A stretch of DNA of 64,000 nt from Deltaproteobacteria bacterium IMCC39146 (GTDB taxonomy: Bacteria; Desulfobacterota; Desulfuromonadia; Desulfuromonadales; BM103). The position numbers and the translations under genes are program-made. Position 1 is the first letter of the stretch, and each line of letters begins with the position of its first letter. The DNA is taken from contig JARUHP010000002.1 of the NCBI GenBank assembly GCA_030005635.1, positions 1 through 64,000 of the forward strand. The letters run 5' to 3'. The notes below the pieces were generated by a model, which was given only the letters and a program-made list of their open reading frames with translations, ran no database searches and had not been told where the DNA came from. Of the stretch, positions 42,124-53,300 are shown piece by piece.

Positions 42124-42900
42124 ATGAAACTCTTAGTGGTTGTCTTTTCCCTGATGCTTGTTACGTCTGGTTTGGCGTGGGGGGTAAGGGGACCGTCCAA
42201 GGTAAGTGTTGGATTTCATAACCTTTCTTCCACTGCTCCTGGTGGTTATTACGCAACAGATGAAGATTCCATCTGTGTGTTTTGTCATACGCCTCATGGT
42301 GGCACTCTGGATGGTCCTTTGTGGAACCGGGGTGACGCCACCTCGGCGGCGTGGAAACACTACAACAGTGCCACTCTGTCGACCAGTCTTAAGGGCTTAA
42401 GCGCAAGTCGTCCGCCGAATCCTGTGTCGATGCTTTGCCTTTCCTGTCACGATGGCAGTCTCGCTCTCAACCATGTGATCAATGAACCGAATGATCGTAC
42501 GGCTCCAATTAAAGATTCATTCGGTGGCGCTGATATGAAAATGGTAGTTATGTTTGGACAAAACCCCAGTATAATTGGTTCTACAGCTTTAGACGAAGCA
42601 GCCACTGGTGACTTTACAGATGATCACCCCTTCTCCTTTAGTTATGACTCTGTCCTGGCCTCTACAGAATATCAGTCAGGTAACGCGAAGTATAATTCGC
42701 TTAAGCTCCCGGGAACAGCGGTAGGTCAGGGTGTTCGGTTCTTTGCCGGACCTACCGGAACTAATAATGTGGAGTGCTCTTCCTGTCACGATCCGCACGT
42801 AAATTACAATGATCTTTTGGGTGGTAACAGCGCGTATGCACCCTTTCTGATTACTCCTAACACCGGCAGTGCTCTCTGCTTGGCTTGCCATACAAAATAA
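42124..42900 (+). CDS. Tetraheme c-type cytochrome, possible extracellular filament subunit
   Basis: The 258-aa product has a signal peptide (about residues 1-20) and four heme motifs: CVFCH (with TPHGG following), CLSCH (DGSLALNH), CSSCH (DPHVN) and a C-terminal CLACHTK. Six other histidines are available as distal ligands. The four-heme count, secreted nature and neighbouring propeller gene recall OmcE-type extracellular cytochrome filaments, but membership is inferred from context, not from alignment. I chose ATG 42124, with AGGA 8 nt upstream. ATG 42115 is an alternative. Confidence 0.85.
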   Translation: MKLLVVVFSLMLVTSGLAWGVRGPSKVSVGFHNLSSTAPGGYYATDEDSICVFCHTPHGGTLDGPLWNRGDATSAAWKHYNSATLSTSLKGLSASRPPNPVSMLCLSCHDGSLALNHVINEPNDRTAPIKDSFGGADMKMVVMFGQNPSIIGSTALDEAATGDFTDDHPFSFSYDSVLASTEYQSGNAKYNSLKLPGTAVGQGVRFFAGPTGTNNVECSSCHDPHVNYNDLLGGNSAYAPFLITPNTGSALCLACHTK

Positions 42901-42937
42901 TTGAAAATCCATGGTTCCATTGCGCAGAATTAGTTGT

Positions 42938-42964
42938 AGGGCGATCTCTTTCAGGGGTCGCCCT
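42938..42964 (+). terminator. Terminator of the NHL-tetraheme operon
   Basis: AGGGCGA pairs with TCGCCCT around a 13-nt loop, 38 bp after the tetraheme stop codon, followed by TAACTTTT. Confidence 0.7.
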
Positions 42965-43015
42965 TAACTTTTCCGTACTAATGGGGTGCTGAAGCTAAGA
43001 CTTGTTAACCAGTAC

Positions 43016-43075
43016 ACAAAAAGCGTAACGCAAAGACGCAAAGAATAAGGGCAAGACGCAAAGGAAGGCTTTTTG
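43016..43075. repeat. CGCAAAGACGC-family repeat, half copy F
   Basis: AGCGTAACGCAAAGACGCAA and nearby CAAGACGCAAAGG match one arm of the 212-bp family. The other arm is missing. Confidence 0.6.
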
Positions 43076-43103
43076 GCTTTATGAAAAAATACAGTAAACG
43101 TCT

Positions 43104-43141
43104 CTAGCAGCCAGTTCATGGTTAGTTCGACAGGTTGCTAG
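43104..43141. mobile_element. 38-bp deletion derivative of the MITE
   Basis: The first 9 bp of the element (CTAGCAGCC) are fused to its last 29-33 bp (AGCCAGTTCATGGTTAG and on to GGTTGCTAG). Both junction sites contain GCAGCC in the full copies, which fits deletion between 6-bp direct repeats. Both CTAG ends remain. Confidence 0.75.
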
Positions 43142-43180
43142 TGTCTGACAAAACGAAATCCTTAATCCGGAAAAGCACAC

Positions 43181-43275
43181 GATCGGATTCACGCGGAGAC
43201 GCAGAGATCGCGGAGAAAGACCCGTCATGCCCTAGCTTTCTGGTTTTGTCTTACTCTGCGATCTCTGCGTCTCGA
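43181..43275. repeat. Diverged palindromic repeat (GCGGAGACGCAGAGA)
   Basis: CGCGGAGACGCAGAGATCGC and CTGCGATCTCTGCGTCTCGA form long inverted arms around a 45-nt middle. The layout matches the CGCAAAGACGC family, but the unit sequence is different. Confidence 0.6.
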
Positions 43276-43576
43276 GAGAGCAAAGCGAATGGGCGTGAAT
43301 GTTGTCTGTCTCGCAGCAAGCTACGAGGTATCAATAGCCTGTTACTTTTGTTGTCAACACAATCGAAATTTATTTTTAGCCGCTATCAGAATCTATAAGA
43401 GCAAAAAGCCATAAGCTTGTGCCTGGGTTTAACCATAGACCTTGATAGACCTTCATCGCGGCCAAACAAAGGTTGTCTCTTTAAAGTTAAACACAAGTGA
43501 ACATTCCTATCGGCCCCAGCCACCCAAGGTTGGGGCATTTTCGTTTCCATAATTCTGCTTGCTGCGAGGTAGTTCA

Positions 43577-43742
43577 TTAGAGGTTGGCATGAATCACTTC
43601 GCGACAAAACAGCTCGGCAATGCTGTCTTCATCTCGGAGACCATCGAGAACGATGAGGAACTTCTCTTCTGCGGAACACCTCTTACTGAGTTTTGTGCCG
43701 AATCTCCCGGACAGTCGCTTCTGAATCACTCTTCTTTGTCAA
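43577..43742 (-). pseudogene. Decayed IS3-family orfA-type transposase fragment
   Basis: On the minus strand one frame reads LTKKSDSEATVREIRHKT and a shifted frame reads CSAEEKFLIVLDGLRDEDSI followed by AELFCREVIHANL and a stop. Together they match the helix-turn-helix start of IS3-type OrfA proteins (typically REIRHKTRKRYSAEEKIRIV). One frameshift, several substitutions and loss of the YYRWSK part show decay. Only about 55 codons remain. It has no visible partner orfB. Confidence 0.7.
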
Positions 43743-43871
43743 AACACACTCCTTGGTGGATTGAATTTTAACCAGGAGTGCCTCTTAATTTTTCCCTACA
43801 AGGTTTGACGGCCTAACTTGTTCTGTAGAAAGTTGAGAATAAGTTCTTTAAGTTTTAATTAATTAACAGCG

Positions 43872-43935
43872 CTAATTACTGGATTATAATTTGTGTTAAT
43901 TAATTAGCTACACTAATTACGAGATTATAATTTGT
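43872..43935. repeat. A/T-rich direct repeat, two 23-bp copies
   Basis: CTAATTACTGGATTATAATT (43872) and CTAATTACGAGATTATAATT (43913) begin 23-bp copies with starts 41 bp apart, within an A/T-rich stretch also holding two AGAAAGTTGA copies (43827, 43937). This could be a duplicated regulator site or a curved-DNA element upstream of the giant cytochrome gene. Confidence 0.7.
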
Positions 43936-44126
43936 AGAAAGTTGATTAAGCGACTGTTCTAAGCTTAAACGGTATCTTAGTTGCAATTAGGTGAATTAAC
44001 AAAAACCTATTATAGGTTATGTGGGCACGTTTGTAAGCATCTAAACCCCTTGGATAATTGGCTTTTTAATCTTTCTTGGAAGGCTCCAATGGGAGCGGCT
44101 CTGTAACGGTTTTAGAGTGATTAATG

Positions 44127-44142
44127 TGGTTTCGCAGTTGCT
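44127..44142 (+). promoter_or_regulatory. Candidate sigma-54 promoter of the giant cytochrome gene
   Basis: TGGTTTCGCAGTTGCT has the -24 GG and -12 GC separated by 10 nt and a perfect TTGCT -12 element. It lies about 170 bp before the start codon. Confidence 0.5.
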
Positions 44143-44314
44143 TGCTGTTATATGGCCAAGCATTACTCTCATACTTGCCCCGTTGGTTTTTGTGTCCTGG
44201 CTCAGATTGGTTCAATGTGACTAGGTTCGGTTGGTAATCTGCCTGAGGTTAATCCTCATCGCAGAAGGATTTCCGAGATTAACAAGTAAAAATGTGCTGT
44301 TTTAGGAGTAGACC

Positions 44315-47300
44315 ATGAAAGTTAAGTTGCTCGTTGCGCTAACCTTGGCGATAATTGTGTCCCTTCCGTCTTTGTCGATGGGCAATGAAAAATTACATTA
44401 TTTTGATTGTGCTGAATGCCATCTATCTGGCGGGACGCTTGATACATTGATCACCGCGAACGTCTGCATCAGGTGCCATAGCGGTGATGGGTTTGAAACG
44501 ACCCTGAATGCCGGCAGTCGGTACAATTCTGTTGGTACGCATCTTGTCACACCAGAGGTAACGTTCGATGCCGGCGACGCCAGTCATTTCTATGGTAATA
44601 ATCCTCTTGCTCCTGCTCAGACTTCCCATCACTGGGCGATTTCGACTACGTACAATGCCGCTTCAGGTTCAAGTGAACCGAATCGCACTCTGTACCCTAA
44701 TATGTACAGCAGATATAATGTTTCTACTGGCAAGCTAACCTGCACACGTTGTCATGACCCCCATGGTGATTATGCGACCAACCCTAAGTTGCTGCGCTTG
44801 TCTGCTGACAACTTAAATCCTATGACTGAGAACGAATTGTGCGAGGCCTGCCATAGTGATTTTGCCAACACTTTTGGTGCTGTTCCGGGCCTTGGCAATA
44901 AAGCCCTGATGACTCACCCGATCATGGATTCTGTAGAACTTAATGCAGCCATTTCTGGTAATCCAACAGCCTTCAATATGGCAGGAGTTCAAAACTACAA
45001 TTCGGCGGCTCCCTACGCGAACAGCGCGGTTTTAATCGAGGGCGGCGTCAGTTGTTCGAGTTGCCACGGCCCGCATTTTACCGATTCAAATTCATCCACA
45101 GTTGATGGTCCTGCCCTGCCCTTGACGGGTGATGGCCTGCTGCTGCGCAGCGATGGGCCGACCAGCAATAGTGCAGTCATTTACAACGGTGTAACCAACC
45201 GCTATAATACGGCACAACTGCGTTCCAATCTTTGTCAGGATTGCCATACCTACAAGATGCATGGCGATCCTGCATATAATTCTACTCCTGGTTCGGAAAA
45301 TCCTAACCACAACATCGGTTGTCTCGATTGCCATGGCGGCCATTCCTATAACGGAGGCACGCCGAGCCTCTATGTCCTTTCCGATAAGAGCCCCGATGAC
45401 GTTCCGATCCGTTTCCAAAAGAACTTCGCTAGCTATAACTCGGTTACTTATCCGCTGTTCAACAGTGTTACGACCCGTACGGAATGGGCCGATAACGTCG
45501 TTGGTACAGCTACTGGCTTCTGTGAAGTGTGCCACGGTGATGTGAATGATCCTGCTGTCGGTGGCCTTGCTAACTCTGTAGATCAGCATAAAACCAGCGG
45601 CGGTGATGAATGCTCGAATTGTCACACCCATGGTGACACCGATTTTTCCTTTAAGCTTGACGCTTCGGCTGCGAGCTGCGGCGATTGTCACGGTTTCCCG
45701 CCTTACAAGGATATCCGTGGTGACCGTGCTGCCTGGTACGATGCCAGAGACGGTGGCTATGCCTATTACAATGCTCTAACCTACGGTTACAATGGAGCGA
45801 CCTATTACAAGGACGAAACAAAAACCGCGCACAAGACTCACGCTGGGCGTGATCTGAAATCAGGTGCCAATACCGCTGTTCTGGGTGCAGACGGCTGGTA
45901 TTTCGTCGGTAGCGCCGGTATCGACAACTGTACTCCTTGTCACGGCCCCGATGCCGGTAAGGATGTCGGAGGTCACAAGATTGACCCGGGCACTGACAGT
46001 GACACCTTCCGTAATATTGACTTTGCCACCAGTGCCATTGCCAACGGCTTTGGCAACGTTGCCGGCACACAATATAATGCAGACGCAGGGGATGACTGCA
46101 GCAACGTTTATTGTCACAGCTCAGGTGCACCGAGAACTGGCCCTACTGGCGTGGCTGGAGATCGTGACTGGACTGCCGGGCTAGGAACCACACCGGTATG
46201 GGTCGGAAACGGTGGAGCCGGTGGCGATGGTTTTGATTCGATCACCAACGTAGCCAATACCAGCCGTTGCCAGACCTGTCATGGTAATGATGTCGCGAGC
46301 ATGACCACCAAGCAGAACACTTTTGCCTCGCATGGGGGTCATTTCAACTCTGCCCTCATGAATATCGGCACCAACTGTAATATCTGTCATGCCAATACAG
46401 CCATGGACAATGAGACCCTGACCGCCAACGCCACCGACCAGCGCCCGGCTTCGGGTGGTCAGCACGTCAACGGTGTCCAGGATGTCTCCTACAACGCAAC
46501 CATTCTGTATAATGCCCTTGCTGGCGAGACGTATGATCCTCAGGGTGATGGTACCTGTTCGGTCTACTGCCACGATGTTCCCGATCCTGTCAACACAACG
46601 GGTAAAGGGCGCACCGCCGACTGGGACGTTGCTGGCTCTATGACCTGTAACTCCTGTCACGACGATCAGACCACGAACTTCACCGGTTCACATCAAGAGC
46701 ATTCCGAAACAGTGGGTAATGGTCCACGAATGGCTTGCGCCGAATGTCACGGCGCCGGTTCTGACACCGGTGTCCATACTGGCCACCTTGATGGTGCGGT
46801 CACTTATATTGCTTTGACGGGTCCTGAAGAGGCTACCTGGGGCAGTGTTTACCCCCAGAATTTCTGTGACAAGTGCCACGGCTTTGATGCCGAAAATGGT
46901 GAAGTACAGCCTCTCTGGGGTGAAGACCTGACCTTGGAACCAGGCAAGTATTGCGCAACCTGCCATGCCGGACCCTCCTGTGGTGGAAGCTTTGATAACG
47001 GTTTGCCACAAAACCCACCGTCTCTTGACGCTGCACGTACGGGTGGTCACAACCGTCTTGCGGCCAGTGGTCCATATCCAGTCTCCGGCAACCCAGCCGC
47101 TGATCTCAATTGCGATGACTGTCACGTAACAGATAGTCCCAAACACTTTGATGGCGGCAATTATAAGGACACTGGCTTAGAGGCCGACTTGCTGCTGCGA
47201 ACAGCTGGAGATGACAATTTCACTGCTTATTTTGGCGCAGAGGACGACTTCTGTAACAATTGTCATAGCGACGCACCTGGCTCTTCGAACCCTGGAACGG

Positions 47301-50300
47301 CGGGCTACACTCGCGGTATGGTAACGCATCGGGGTAAGCTGTGCGTGGCTTGTCACACTGTTCATGGCGATAGCGTGGGCAATAATATCCAGATGATCTG
47401 GTCGGATGATGCCGAGCAGAAGTTGCACGATGCAAGTCCTGGCACATACGATAATGTAAATGTCGTGTTCGTCTCCAATAATGTAGCCGTTTTAGGTGCT
47501 GGTGACACCCCTTTAGGTGAAGGCTCTTTTGATGAAGATGATGGTGCCGCTGGCGTAGCGGATGAGAATGCTGGAAATAATAACGATCTCTGTACCGTCT
47601 GTCACATCGCTGCGGGTATTGGCCATAACAGGCGAGATGGTGCTGACAACCAGGGTCCAACTGGCCACAACATCGAGTCGACCTGTACGAGTTCCTGTCA
47701 TACCGCGCATAACGATGCGATTGAAGCTTTTGTTGTCGCTGCCGGAGACTCTTGTGACGACTGTCACGGTTATCCGCCATCTCTCGCCAAGTCAGCGCTG
47801 GATAAAGTCGGCGCTCATGGTGATGGCACCAACCTGCACGCAAGAAGGATTGACGCTGACGGCATTGACGTCGATAAAGATCTAGAGGACCGCACCGATT
47901 GCGCCTATTGCCATACCGGTGCCGACCTATACACTTACTCTCTCACCGACGATGCGGCTGCCGGTGGCGCTCGAGCCAACCATGGCGCTGGGGACGTCAC
48001 CCAACTCGCCGTTCTGGTCAACTCTGTTGGCTTTAACAGTGGCGATGGCTCCTGCTCCACCGCCTGTCACAATTCAGATGCCGCAGACGGTTTCTGGACC
48101 GATACCGCTTTCGCAGGCAACGGCGGCGATGGTCTCGATTGCAACGCCTGTCACTACTACGAAGATCCGGCGAGTGCCAGCGGGAATGCCCTTGCAGGAG
48201 CCAAAGCTGTAAGTACGACCCACGATGAGCACTTCGAAGCGAACAAGGGATGTGCCGAATGTCATAACGTCGAAATCTACAACTCGGCCACCTTCAGCCT
48301 GAGTCATATCAACGGCTTCGATTTCGGCAACGGTGCCGATGCGAATGATGGTCTGGCCCTCGAAGACATGGCAACGGCTTCTCTGGATGAAGCTGAAATT
48401 GTCCGCGGTGCCATGGTCTACTCTGCCGGTATCGCCGATGGCTCCGGTAGCAATAATACCTGTTCCAACGGTGGCTTTGCCGCAGGTTGCCATGCTTCTG
48501 GCGGTGAGGCCGGCAATCCCAGCCCGCCTGACTGGGATGTCGCCATCCCGGCAACAGGTGCTGGCTGCGAGCAGTGCCATACCAACACCACCACCGCTAC
48601 CTACAACCCGACCTCGGGTCTGCATGACAATACCCAAATACTGACTGTCACCGGCAACGCCCATGATGGTAATTTCGATGATGGCAGCGCAGGTACAGCT
48701 GACTGTGTCACCTGTCACACAGCGTTGCCCTCCAGTGCTCATGCTGACGGCAACCTTAACAGCGCGACGGTGACCATTAACTCAGCTATTATTGCGACCT
48801 ATAACGCGACCAACCTGACCTGTGCCACCAGTTGTCACAGCGTCGGCACGACCTGGACCTACAACTGGTCGACAACGGTTTATAACTCAACGGGTGCTGA
48901 ATGCGCCAACTGTCACGGCGATTTTGCCAGCGGCTGGAATGCTGGAGTAACGCCGCACATTGAGGTTCCGACCAAAGGTGACGTTCACAGTGCAGCCGGG
49001 TCTGAGACCTACCCTTGTACTGATTGTCACGCGATCGGTTCAGCTTCGGGCTACACCTATAACTCTGTGAGCGCCGACTGGAACGCCAATGCCGGTGAGA
49101 CCAGTAATCATGGTGACAACTGGCTCACCATGAACCAACCGGTTAACAGCGCCATCACCTTTGATACCGGCCGTGTGGGATGTACAAACAGCGCTGCCGG
49201 GTGCCACAACGCGGGTGGGATCAGTGGCGATAACGCTCATAGCTTCCCCGAAACCACGACGGGTGTTTCTACCCAAACGGTTGCCGGCGATACCCCGGTT
49301 GTTGAGTGCTTCAGCTGCCATGGTGGTTATTTCATCGGCGGCACCGACAAAAGTGGTTATTGGCCGAACGGCTCTGTTGACAACAGTGATGAAAAACTTG
49401 CCGGTAAGCACCTTGTGCACATAACGGCATTGGCCAATTCCGTTTACAACGGAGCCACCCTGACTGATCTGCTCACAAACGACGGCAACGGTTTTTCCCA
49501 CGACAAGCAGATTGCGCTTTGCGAGTTCTGTCACGATACCCCTGGCGGTGCTAATCACAAAAACGGCCTGCCTGCTAATGTCAACAGTATGTATGGGCTA
49601 TGGGATAAAACAAAAACCACTCTGGACAATGGAGTCTACTCAAGCCTCGAAGCAGCCGGCAATGACACCTGTGCCACTGTTGATTGCCACTTTAACAAGA
49701 CCACCCCAGAAACGCCGACCGACTTTGGCTGGTACGGCGGTGCGACAAGCGAATGTATCATGTGTCACACCGATATTACCGATGGTGGCACACCTTCTAC
49801 AACCGGCTTTACCCACGTTGCGCACAAGAACTCCGCCACCCTCTATGGCCGTGGTGCAGTCTGCGCTGACTGCCATGATTCTGCAACGGATTGGGCACTC
49901 AATAACCCGCCGAATGACGGCAATCACCTCAGTGGCGGACTCATCGAAGTGGTCAGCGGAACCGTGATCGACGGCTCAACGGCCATCTATAACCCCGCAA
50001 CAGGTTGTGGTGCCAACGCCTGTCATAACGACGGAACAGGTGCAGTGCCGGTCGATAACACCTACCAATGGACGGACAGCCTGTCGAACTGCAATTTCTG
50101 TCATCTTGATCCTCCGGCAACCGGTGCTCATACCGAACACATGGGCAGTACCACCTACGTCGACTGTATCGATTGTCACACGCCTGGCGATGATGTGACT
50201 AATCACATCCGCGGGTCCGTGACCTATAACACGACGACGATAACTGAATATCCAACTGCCAGCGGTGCCGGTTCCTGTACCAACAGCTGTCACATCGCTG

Positions 50301-53300
50301 GCGATGCTGGCGACTGGACCGGTGGTTTTACAGGTCTTGCCTGTGCCGACTGCCACAACACCAGTGCTTTCCTTAATGATGGTGGCCCATATCTACCGAC
50401 CTCCGGTCTGCACGTGACCTACAATATTGTGACGTCTCCGACCCACAATGGCGCCTTGCTGGGTGGTAATTGCATCAACTGCCACGACGGGAACGCTCCG
50501 GTTTCAACTACCGAACATGGCAATGGCGTCTTCAATGATGCGGCGACCATCACTTATAATTTCAACAGCGCTAACGTTGCGTCCTATGATAGCGCCAACG
50601 GTTGTATGGCTACCGACGCCAATGGCTGTCACACGGATAACGCCGACTGGCGGCGCCAATGGAACGGTTTTGTTGATGAGGAAATGACCGGGGCGAGTGC
50701 CCCGGGAAATCCAGTCTGCGGCAACTGCCATGGTGCACCGACGACCTTTGATGATCCGGGCCAGTGGAACTGGGACGAGGCCAACGCAACAACAATGGAT
50801 CACACTGATCCTGTAGTGAGTGCTTCTAACTCGATGGACGAACACTCCGTGTGTAAAACTTGCCACGGTTGGACTGATCCTAATTATGATATCGCTACGT
50901 ATCATCGGGACGGGTTTATTACCATGAACGGGCCCGAAAGCAGCGCTACCGGAGCACAATATAACAGCGCGACAGGACTTTGTGGTGCGGCTTGTCACAC
51001 AGGCTCAGAATTCAATATCCCTGGCAATGCCAACAGCGGCTGGACTGAAAACTATGATGATTTCGGGGCAGGCGGGTCTTGTGACGCTTGTCATGGTGCC
51101 GGTACCGGCAACTTCTGGCCTCAGGGCATTAACGGCCACCCCGATGATGATTCGGGTATGCATGGTGTGCATATGAACGCCATGAGTCTCAAGGGAATAG
51201 GTGGCCAGGTTGCATGTGGTTACTGTCATGTTGATCCCTATGGTGCCAATCATGCTGATGGTAAGACCGATATGGCCAATGTCGCACCCTACACTGACTG
51301 GAATTATAAGCGCATTATCGGCGGCGGTGACGACAAAGACGGTGTTTTCTACAACAGTGCTGGCGTGGGCCAGTACACCTGTTCAACTATCGATTGCCAT
51401 TTTAATAACTCGAATACGCCGCACTGGTATGGCGATACAACCATCCAGACTTTTCCTTCTGGCAATGTCAAGCCGAACCCGATTGCTCCGACACGGGCCT
51501 TGCTTGTTGAGCCAGGACCGAACCCGGGGTCGCTCAAGGTGACTTATAACTCGCCGGGCATGGACATCAACCTGCCTAACACCACCGCATACGCTTACGA
51601 TATGCGTATTGCACCGAGCGGTACTGATATTTCGACCCTTGGACCATTTCTCCTTGCGACCAGGGTTGGTGGCATGCCTTCGACCTACAGCTACAACGAA
51701 CTCACGGAAGTCCAGATCGAAAGCCTCAATCCAGGCTTGAGCTACAACGTCGCGCTGCGTACTCGCGATACTGAGGGCCTATGGTCTGATATCGTGATGT
51801 ATGGTTCTGCCGTTTCGCCGACAGTCGACGCTCAGGCGCCCATGTTCTTTGGCGCAGACAAGGCGACTGCCGGTGACGAAGGCGCATCTGTCAATCTGTG
51901 GTGGACAGCGGCTGAAGACCATTCCATGTACAACGTGGGCACTCTCGAACAGTTGCCGATTAAGTACAATATCTACCTGAAATCCGTCGCGGATGGCATT
52001 CTCGACATGGCTGACGGTACGGGCCTCAACTCTGCTATTTTGTGGAAAGGGGCCGAAACGGACTTTACCGGCACCGCGATTGAACTGAATGGGACTTACA
52101 CACACTCAGATTCAGGCGAGACAACCATCGAGGACAATGTTACCTATCAACTCGGTGTGCGTGCCTGTGACAATGTCAAGCCGACACGGAACTGTGATGA
52201 CAACACTCGGATTGTCAACGTAACCCCGTCAGAGATTAAAGCTGTTCAAAAGACGATTAGCCCCTATACCAGTAGCACTAATAATGTATTAAATAAAAAC
52301 GGTACCCCGGCAGGCGGAGACCAGACATTTATCCTGACGAATACTAATAGCCTCGACTTTGTCGGCTCAACAGAAACCTATCCCATGACTTACTGGATAG
52401 ATAACTTTGTCGTGGCATTTGTTAATGACGACAGAACTGCCAATACTATTACCGCGCAGCTTGGCGAATGGGATGGTTCTACTTGCAATCTAATTGCTTT
52501 AGCAACGGCCCAGGCTAATCCGGCACTGACCAAGGGGGGGGTGCAATCCCTTTCAACGTTTAAATTTGGCGCTGTTACCAAGATTGACGCGCCCATTATC
52601 AACACAGACAGCTTCTGCATCCAGCTGTCGCAAACAGGCGATCCTATAGATGTCTTTTGGGGCTCTGCCACGTCTCGTGGCGATGCTTCGGTTATAGAGC
52701 AGATTACGAATGAAGCGCCTGCTGCGATCACACCGGTTTCAATCATTTATAACTCCGCCAACGGCCTCGTCGAGATGAACTGGACTCATCCCTTAACTGA
52801 TGGCGATGGTTTGCTCGACGTTGACGGCGGCGACCCATCTAAAGATTATGACCCTGTCCACTATGATATCTATGGTGACGACGGTTCAAATACTTTTGAT
52901 TTCGTGATTGCCGAAGAGGTTGATGGTTCGGTCAACTATTATGAGTGGGATCCCCAGGCCAGCGGTATTACCTCCGGTAATCTTGGTGTGCGTATCAGAC
53001 CCGGTGACGGTTTTAGTCATACTTCTGGCACGACAGATGTAGATTTTACAGGACTCCACGCGATGACGGCCTTTGACAACGTTGCCCCTGCTCAGATTAC
53101 CGACCTGCAGGTCCTGACGCGACCCAAGAAAGGAACGGTCGAGCTGGTGTGGACCTGCCCGGGCGACGACGGCCTTAACAACGGCCGTGCGTTGAAATTT
53201 GATATCCGCTATTCGACCTCTGCGATTACCGAGGGTAACTTTGATGCTATTCCACAAAGTGATGCTGATCCGCTCTCGGGACAAGTTCAAGCTCCGCCGT

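Larger units (their letters stand above)
42901..44314. other. 1.4-kb repeat-rich gap before the giant cytochrome gene
   Basis: No intact gene is seen here. In order it holds a terminator (42938-42964), a half repeat (43016-43075), a deleted MITE (43104-43141), a diverged palindromic repeat (43181-43275), inverted copies of CTCGCAGCAAGC at 43310-43321 and 43557-43568, and a decayed IS3-type gene (43577-43742). It ends with an A/T-rich duplicated segment (43872-43935) and a sigma-54-like promoter (44127-44142). It looks like a landing zone for mobile DNA between two electron-transfer units. Confidence 0.7.

Noticed and set aside
43559-43771. 70-codon plus-strand frame before the giant cytochrome gene
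   Set aside because: The minus strand of the same stretch matches an IS3-type OrfA, so the plus frame is a shadow of a decayed transposase.
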